A stretch of DNA of 64,000 nucleotides from Heterohyrax brucei (taxonomy: Eukaryota > Chordata > Mammalia > Hyracoidea > Procaviidae). Made by a program: the position numbers and the translations under genes. Below the pieces are notes generated by a model. That model ran no database searches, was not told the origin of the DNA, and was given only the letters and a program-made list of their open reading frames with translations. Positions 57,129-64,000 of the stretch are shown piece by piece. Position 1 is the first letter of the stretch. Each line of letters starts with the position of its first letter. The DNA lies in NCBI GenBank assembly GCA_028571685.1, contig CM053141.1, positions 76,803,833 to 76,867,832 on the forward strand. Direction: 5' to 3'.

Positions 57129-57430
57129 AAGAGGGAAGTGGTGGTTCAGTGGCAGAGTTCACTTCTATGCAGAAAATCTGGGTTTGATTCTCAGCCAGTG
57201 TACCTCAGGTGCAGCCGTCTGTTAGTGGGATCTTTTGTGTCCCTGTGATGCTGAACAGGTGTCACTGGAGCTTTCAAATTAAGACAGACTCGGAAGAAAT
57301 GCCTGGAAATCTATTCCTGAAAATTAGCTATTGAAAACCCTGTGGATCAAGAAGGTCTGATCTTGCTGTGCACTCAGCCACTGTGAGTCAGGGGGGCTGA
57401 CCTGATGGCAGCTAGCAAGAACAGCCACAG
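57129..57430 (+). mobile_element. AfroSINE, tRNA-Gly-like full-length type
   Basis: AGTGGTGGTTCAGTGGCAGAG head, GATGCTGAACAGGTGTCACTG and CAGCCACTGTGAGTCAGG. Confidence 0.88.
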
Positions 57431-57677
57431 CAGGAACAATCACGTGTGATGCAGCTGTTCAGGTGTTCGAAGACATAGGCTGGACTATTGGGAGAAACCC
57501 AGGGTTGACACCAGGGTAATTTGTGAAGACCAGTGGGGCTGCTGAGTGGGAAGCTGATAAGCAGTCAGAGGCAGCTTACACATCTGGAAAGTGCATATGG
57601 TTGGAGCAGTTCTAAGAGCTGCAACGGATGGGAGGGTGGTGATGGCAGCCAGGGGCTCAGGCTGATAAAGTTAAGAA

Positions 57678-57722
57678 AGCCAAGCCAAGCCAAGCCAAGT
57701 GCCGTCGAGTCGGATCTGAAAA
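57678..57722 (-). repeat. (CAAGC)n at an AfroSINE tail stub
   Basis: About four CAAGC units precede GTGCCGTCGAGTCGGATC, the antisense 3' end of an AfroSINE of only about 20-25 bp. Confidence 0.75.
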
Positions 57723-57904
57723 TCAAGGTGAAAAGCCACACTCACAAATTTAACAGTGAGTTTTTTAGTGAAGATGAATGGGCCTGCAGAGTCCTGATGG
57801 TACAGGGAGCTCTCAGGTGGCCACAGAGTGTTGTTGGCACATTGGGTAGACGTGCAACAGAGAAGTAATAGCTGTTTGAAAATCACGAAGCATAAAGCAG
57901 GGCA

Positions 57905-59150
57905 AGGAGGAAACACCCATTGTGTCGGTTGACTATGTTACTGGTAACTTGGCCAAGAGCCAGAGGTGGTTTGCTGGATCTTTCTGCAGGGGTCTCTGCA
58001 TGAAGTGCCACTGAACTTGGAATAGGGGCTTTGACCCACACCAAGGAAAACATGTGCCTTTAGCATTTCTGCTATATAAGGTAAGAGTAATAATTGACTT
58101 CCAGAAAGGAGGAAGAGGAAGGAGAAATTAAAAGCAAACAGCTCTGTCTAGATGACTGTTGAGGGCCAGGGAAGCTTGGAGCACAGCTCTTACGCATACA
58201 GGATGTCTTGTCTATAAATTGCATCATGCTCCCAGGAATGTTAGCTTTGAAGAATGTTTACCAAGACAAATTGCTGGTTGAGGAGGAGTGTTGACTACTA
58301 AAAATATTAAATGGTAGAATTATTTTAACTGTAGACTTTAAAAACTCACTCCATTCTCAGTGCTTTATTGGGTAAGGAGACATGTGTTAGGGAATTGTAG
58401 CAGCTTTACCTAATCTGAGTGCCTTGCCAGTAACATCATTGTGTAGATTGGATTGGCATGAAACATCTGAGAGATGCAAACATGTGCATGACCTTAATCC
58501 AGTGGTTTGTGTCAAGGAGCATGGGTAATTAAGTTTCTTTTGTTAACATTTTTTTTTCTTGTATATTTAAGCTCTTTGTGTTAAAAAGTGCCCTGCCTTT
58601 GGAAATGAAGCACTGGGAAGTTAAAAATTCAAATGACCATGGAGTACAAAAGTCACACCTTGTATGACCTACTAAATCACCTACTAAATCACCTAAGAAA
58701 GAAAACCTAAAACTCTGAAAGACTATGACTATTGAAGATAAAGATGTTAGACAATGTGATACATTTTGTGCAGACTTTAAAAGACACTGTAAAAGCATGT
58801 TCCCATTTATTGGAAAAAATTTTTTATGAGTAGAGAATCATTTAAAGATTGAAGAATGACTCTATACCTTTAGGAATTTGATCCAAAGATATCGTATTTC
58901 CTTTAAACAATTTAACTGAAAAACTTCACATACTGCATGTAAAAATAGCACCAAGAGTATAATCAGAAAAACAAACAAACAAAAAAGCCCCTGCTTTTAT
59001 GCAAACAAAATGGTACTAGATTTTTAAAGAACCTTCTGAAACAGAGAGGAAGAGGCAACAAGCCGTGATCAGAGGTCAAATGGGTGATAAGCTGGAGTCG
59101 ACTGCTCCCCAAGACTGCCTATAAGCTATTTTATTTTACGTGTGCCTGTG
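57905..59150. other. ARHGEF28 intron, nothing recognised
   Basis: AT-rich; a short imperfect duplication ACCTACTAAATC is seen near 58667-58690. Confidence 0.4.
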
Positions 59151-59157
59151 TTCTGCC

Positions 59158-59325
59158 TGGAAACCCCGGAGGGGCAGTAATTGAGAGCCATGGCTGGTAA
59201 CCGAAATGTCAGCAGTTTAAATCCACCAGACACTCCTTGGAAATCCTGTGGGACAGTTCTACTCTGTCCTATAGGACTGCTATGAGGCAGAATCAACTTG
59301 ATGGCAACAAACTTGGTTTTCTTTT
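59158..59325 (+). mobile_element. AfroSINE
   Basis: GGAAACCCCGGAGGGGCAG through GACTGCTATGAGGCAGAATC. Confidence 0.92.
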
Positions 59326-59465
59326 TTTTTTGGTTTTGTTTTCTGCCTAGCCTTTGAGGAAATGCTGATGTAAGTGTGTGGGATAGAAGTGTAAATCTTC
59401 ACTGACTTGTATTATTTGAAATCGCATCCTGTGCAGTTATTGTGGTCTCATAGACTACATCAGTG

Positions 59466-59600
59466 CCATCCACTAGAACTTTCTAGAATGATGAAAATGT
59501 TCTACACCTGTGCTGTCCAATATGGAGTCTAACTGAGATGTGTACTAAGTATGTGGCTAGCGTGACTGAGAAACTGCGTTTTTAATTTTATTGTATTGGA
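59466..59600. mobile_element. Old hAT/MER-type DNA transposon fragment
   Basis: GCCATCCACTAGAACTTTCT, GTGCTGTCCAATATGGAG and ATGTGGCTAGCGTGACTGAG belong to a common mammalian MER element; the exact family is not fixed. Confidence 0.55.
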
Positions 59601-59894
59601 TAGGGCAGAACCAGGGTCAGTTCCCTTTGTGTTGTTCCTGCTGACCCCTGAGAGCATACATATTGACATTGATTAGAAGACTAATATCTCTGATGGGTAA
59701 ATGCTGGTAGGCTCATCCAAGCCAGTATCCAAGAACCACCTCAAGGCATCAAATGGTAAGATATCATTTGTATTGAGTCCAGGAGTGATGGCCCACTTGC
59801 TGTGGATGCTGTAAAAACCCAGTTTGCTGTCACAGTGGAGTGTGGGAGTCCTCACGTTATAGGCAAGCCAAATGGGAGGAATATAAGACCAAAG

Positions 59895-60055
59895 CAAAAC
59901 AAACTCACTGCTGTCGAGTTGATGCCAACTGGTGGTGACCCTATAGGACAGAGTAGAGCTGCCCTATAGTGTTTCCAAGAAGTGCCTGTGGGATTTGAAT
60001 TTGTAGCCTTTTAGCCAGCAGCCATAACACTTAACCACTATGCCACCAGGGCTTC
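59895..60055 (-). mobile_element. AfroSINE
   Basis: AAACAAACTCACTGCTGTCG through CTATGCCACCAGGGCTTC. Confidence 0.92.
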
Positions 60056-60334
60056 TGGAATAGAAGACAGAGTAAATGAACTAGTTTAATACAGAATATA
60101 AATTTGATTAAGAAATGGAACAAAAACTAAGCAGAGTTGAGACCAACAATAGGCAGCAGCAAATACTGTGCCAAGGATAAAGGAAATAACATGTCTTAGG
60201 AACAAGTGCATAACTTGTAAGCTATGAACTGGGATTTTTAACTGGGATCCTTAACTGCCTTTGTGAAATCCCAGTTGCAAACAAAGATGCTTGAAACCAG
60301 CAAAGCTGAATCAGCAAAACTGCGAATGACCTGA

Positions 60335-61040
60335 TTTCTCATTTTCAGCGCAATTTTATGTTTATGGAAAAATTGTGCAGCAAGTACTGAGAATTCTCGT
60401 GTACCTCCTCTGACTCATGCATACCATCACCAGTTGTTGCCAAGTTGATTGTGACTCATGGCAACTCAGTGTTTTTCAGAGGAGAACTGCATTCTGTAGA
60501 GTTTTCAATGGCTGTGATCTTTCAGAAGTGGATTGCCAGGGCTTTCTTCCAAGACACCTCTGTGTGGGTTTGAGCTGCTGGATTTTCAGTTAACAGCAAA
60601 GCAGTTAACCATTTGTGGCACGGAGGAGACTTCTCCTGCACACAGTTTCTCCTTTCATGAATGCTATCATTATTATTAACAGCTTGTATTAGTGTAGTGT
60701 ATTTGTAACAATTCATGAACCAATAATGATACATTATTAATAACCAGAGCCTAATGGTTTACGTTAGGATTTTCTCTTTGTGTTATGTGGTTGAATGAAT
60801 TTTGACATATGTATAATGTTGTGTCTCCACCTTTACAATGTAAGAAAGAATGGTTACAATGCCCTAAAAATGCCCTGTGCTCTCTCATATTCATCCTTCT
60901 CCCTTCCTCTGGCAACCGTTTATCATTTTACTGTCTCCATAGTTTTGCCTTTCCAGAATGTCATATAGATGGAGTTATATAGTGTGTAGCTTTGTGGACT
61001 GGGGTCTCAGACTCAGTAAAATACTGTTAAGGTTCTTCCA
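60335..61040 (-). mobile_element. Old L1M-type LINE, split by a SINE
   Basis: ATGTTTATGGAAAAATTGTGC before the SINE. After it, TGAATGAATTTTGACATATG, ATGCCCTAAAAATGCCCTG and AGAATGTCATATAGATGGAG match old mammalian L1 3' sequence in antisense. Confidence 0.7.
60425..60612 (-). mobile_element. AfroSINE variant
   Basis: GTTGTTGCCAAGTTGATTGTG, CAGAAGTGGATTGCCAGGGC and AGTTAACCATTTGTGGCACG. Confidence 0.75.
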
Positions 61041-61049
61041 TGTGTTTTT

Positions 61050-61530
61050 TTTTTTAATTTGTCTTATTTGTTGAGAATATACACAGCAGAACATTTATAA
61101 TTAAACAATTTCTACATGTACAGTTCAGTGACATTGATTATATTCTTTAAGTTGTGTAACTGTTTTCACTCTCTTTTTCTGAATTGTTCTGCATCATTAG
61201 CAAACTTACTGCCCCTGTGTTTTCTAATGTCAGAGTTGCTGTTGTCAGTTTGATCTCTTACAGACAGTTCTTAAAAGAGCACAGTGCTCAAGGCAGACAT
61301 TCTTCACCAGTTAAGCTGTACTGGTATTTTGTTTAAAGAAGATGTCTGGGAATATTTTTGGTTTAAGGTTTAAAAGTTTTCTCAGGGAAATAGTTCTGGA
61401 GGTTAGTCTCACTTCTGTGGATCCAGAAATTCTGGATTCCGTGGGGATTTGAAACTTTCTTCTGCATTTTTCTCTTCCTCCTCCATGTCTTTTCGTAGCT
61501 TGATAACTCCTTTGCTTTTATTGCTGACCA
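61050..61530 (-). mobile_element. L1 3' UTR fragment
   Basis: TTTTTTTTTAATTTGTC tail; then TGTACAGTTCAGTGACATTG, AAAAGAGCACAGTGCTCAAG and GGTTTAAGGTTTAAAAG. Confidence 0.7.
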
Positions 61531-62095
61531 ACTCCACTTTAAGAAAGTTGAATCTGAAAAAATAAAACTGTAGTTTTTGTTAGAAATTAAGATTTCCAGT
61601 AGAAGGTTAGATTCATGCTAAAGGACTGTGAAGCAAGAGTGCCAGTGACTCAAGACAATTGTAGAAAAACTGTGGAAGATGAAGCTCCTGCTGTCTCAGC
61701 AAGTGATGTTCAAGAGTGTGAGTGAGGTTGATGTAACAGGCCCGACTGAGTGACACTCATACTGAACCTGATTTTCCTGTATCAGGAAATCATTAACTAT
61801 GATTAGCATGGGACTAAAGATTAAATTTACTTGCTAATACTATGTAATGTTTTGGATTGAAAAATGAAGGGTTGGTGACACTGGCATGTCAAAGCAAGAA
61901 ATATGTGGGCATAACGTACCTTTGCCCTGTAAAGGAAGGTGGTAGGGAGGGAGAGAGTGACTCTAGGGAAAGTAGTGATGGGATTGGTTGGCATCACTCT
62001 CCTGGCTTGGAGAGTTTCCATACCTTGAAGCTCTGAGCATGAAGCAATGTTGCATCTGCTGTTCCAGGTCTGGTTGGCAGAGTGCTAAACAGACT
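61531..62095. other. ARHGEF28 intron, nothing recognised
   Basis: No exon or repeat family seen. Confidence 0.4.
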
Positions 62096-62099
62096 ACTT

Positions 62100-62400
62100 A
62101 AAAAGTAAGTTAACTTGACCTTTTACAATTATAAAATAATACATGCTCATAGTATAAAAATCTAGAAATTTTAGAAAGAATGGAAAAAAGAATCCTCATA
62201 ATTTTACCACCAAAGGACAGCTACTATTACATTTTGATGTATTACCTACCAGTATTTTTGCTATCTATTTTTTACATAATTGTAATTGTGCAAACAGTAG
62301 AATTTTATGTCGTGTTTTTTTCATTTAGCATTATGTAAGTAAGAGCTCTTCCAGAGACAGCTTAAAAACAAATTCATTTTTCTACAAATGACATGGATTA
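62100..62400 (-). mobile_element. Ancient LINE-like fragment
   Basis: AAAATAATACATGCTCATAG, ATTTTACCACCAAAGGACAG and TTTTGATGTATTACCTACC resemble a common old mammalian LINE 3' sequence. Family and strand tentative. Confidence 0.45.
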
Positions 62401-63166
62401 CTTGTGTAAGAAGTAATGGAAAATGTCATAGATCCACATCACAAGTGTTTATCAGCCGGAAAAAACAAACAACATGCAAAATCTTGTTTGTAATCTGTAT
62501 GCTGATTGGCCTGGTCAACACAGGCTGAGGCTGGAATTGTGGTTATTCTTCAATATTTTTGGTTACTTTGTGCCTGCTATTGTTGGTTATTAAACTTACA
62601 CATAAGAAAAAGAACACTTCTTGGGAGTAGGGTGGGCACTGGTGAGACAGATGACCACTAATCCCAAACTGGAATGCAGCAGGACCTTCAGCACCAAGAA
62701 AACCCATTCAGGCCACCTGGGAAGAGAAGGAAGCCAAAACGGAAACAAGCAGCGGGGTGTGAGGTCCTTCAGATTGCTCTACATGGAAGACACAGATAGC
62801 TCTTTCATGATGGTAGGGTCACCCAAGAGGGACAGACGAAGCCTCCAGACAGGAAGCTTAGGAAAAAAAACATCAGCAAAGGGAAACAGGTAGAAAATAA
62901 TGGGAAGACCCAAAGAAATAACCTCTCTAGAGGAGAATGTTGTGGTGGTGGTTGTTAATGCTGTCCTGCTGGCCCCGTCTCCTAAAAGTTAGCTTGTAAG
63001 TATTGTGGTATAATTTTCTTTGGTCAGAAACATTTGGGCTAAGTAGTTCCACTCAGGATTTTCTTCAGGGCCGTTTTGCAGACTGTTTTTCAGTCTTTGC
63101 AACTAGCAAAATGCCCAGGTTTTCTGTCTGTGTGATACAGCAGAATACAGTTGTCACACTTTAAAT

Positions 63167-63170
<4 letters not shown>
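62401..63170. other. ARHGEF28 intron, nothing recognised
   Basis: A 90-codon open stretch (62621-62893) lacks any known domain. Confidence 0.4.

Positions 63171-63173
<3 letters not shown>

Positions 63174-63214
<41 letters not shown>
63174..63214. repeat. (GT)n microsatellite
   Basis: About 20 uninterrupted GT units. Confidence 0.97.
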
Positions 63215-63216
<2 letters not shown>

Positions 63217-64000
63217 TGGAGGTTCCTCACTTCTGTTCTAGAACCCAGTCAGCAAAATTATAGGAAAGATCCTGAGGAGAGAAAAAGACAACAAGATTCA
63301 AGCTCAACAGTTGCATCTACTACTGAAACCAGATGCTGTCTACTGTCTCAACCCTCCTAAGTTTACAGAGTATTGGGAATGTCATTTGTGCTTTTTGTGT
63401 GATAGTTGAATAAAGTTGTCAGCTAAATTTTTCAGTCCTGTGGGCCTGCAAGTAAAGAACAAAACCAAACCATTATTTTGAATTAGACTTACAGATGAGG
63501 AATAGAAATTGTCCATCATGTTTTGTCAACAGGTGACATTTTGCAAGCAGGCACATGCCATTCAATGTTGTTGATCACATTGATGTATAAAACAGCAAGA
63601 CTGACGGGACAAGTGATTACTGTATATACTTGGAATTACTTTGCATGATCTCATTGGTGTAAGAATCTTGACTTCTTTGAATATTTGGAAACATTGAATA
63701 AACATGGAAATTAAAAAAAACAAGAATAGTAGGTGTAGTATATAGAACACTTCTCACTGTCTCCATCTGTGGGTGTATCTGGTAGAGGAAGCAGCCCGTG
63801 GATGTCAGCAGCGAGCTGGGCAGTGGTGGTACACTCTGTCATGATAACATGGCAGCTGGAGAACCAGTCAGGTCTCAATTTTCTTCTTATACTAACTGAA
63901 ATTTTGAAAATGGAATTAATGTTGAGGAGCTATAAAAGCTTATAAAACAGCCATTTTAAGACCCCATAAAAATAAAAATATGAAATGTTTTCCAACAGAA
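63215..64000. other. ARHGEF28 intron, nothing firmly recognised
   Basis: No exon beginning with the expected RSFD block is present. A short basic open stretch (about 63235-63357) ahead of GAATAAAGTTG near 63410 could be a worn retrocopy end. Confidence 0.4.

Noticed and set aside
63174-63214. Tandem array considered as a CRISPR or satellite
   Set aside because: It is a plain (GT)n microsatellite with no spacers; CRISPR arrays are not expected in a mammalian genome.

Overview
The window is mammalian nuclear DNA, and specifically afrotherian. It is packed with AfroSINEs (tRNA-derived SINEs whose sense copies start near GAAACCCTGGTGG and end near GAATTGACTCGACGGCA). It also carries long pieces of the RTE/BovB-like LINE whose 3' end those SINEs share, and a paenungulate-type L1. 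Together these point to an elephant or a close relative such as a sirenian; the exact species cannot be read from the window. GC is low, CpG is depleted, and no bacterial or viral gene organisation is present.

The only functional gene I can support is the plus-strand gene ARHGEF28 (p190RhoGEF/RGNEF), a RhoA guanine-nucleotide exchange factor. Five internal coding exons are visible: 26012-26195, 29033-29213, 36229-36301, 55344-55396 and 55969-56029. Their phases chain without error (552 nt in total). They encode the ankyrin-like N-terminal segment and the start of the acidic linker that precedes the zinc-finger, DH and PH part of the protein. The start codon, the preceding exons and the catalytic exons lie outside the window. 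The introns are at least 26.0 kb, 2.84 kb, 7.02 kb, 19.04 kb, 0.57 kb and at least 7.97 kb.

Layout. 1-2.5 kb: intron with a MaLR-type LTR and one SINE. 2.5-11.8 kb: a minus-strand RTE split by a near-full-length, inactivated minus-strand L1, itself interrupted by an LTR, a mariner-derived element, an LTR fragment and a SINE. 11.8-26 kb: SINE clusters, L1 3' ends, MaLR-type LTRs, another RTE and a probable ERV1 LTR. 26-36.3 kb: exons 1-3 of the set with relatively unique introns. 36.3-55.3 kb: the large intron, with two RTE copies over 0.9 kb, an old sense L1 split by an LTR, a 143-bp direct duplication, an LTR-like inverted pair and a near-perfect palindrome. 55.3-56.03 kb: exons 4 and 5 of the set. 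56.03-64 kb: the next intron, with a serial SINE insertion and old L1 and DNA-transposon relics.

Most LINE sequence is antisense to ARHGEF28, the orientation usually tolerated inside introns because it does not supply sense polyadenylation signals. Nothing here looks like a new multi-gene system. The most unusual features are structural: the inverted duplication at 51 kb, the unexplained 143-bp direct repeat at 46.7/47.5 kb, SINEs stacked on one target site at 56.8-57.1 kb, and a CpG/ETS-site cluster directly behind the 36.3 kb exon.
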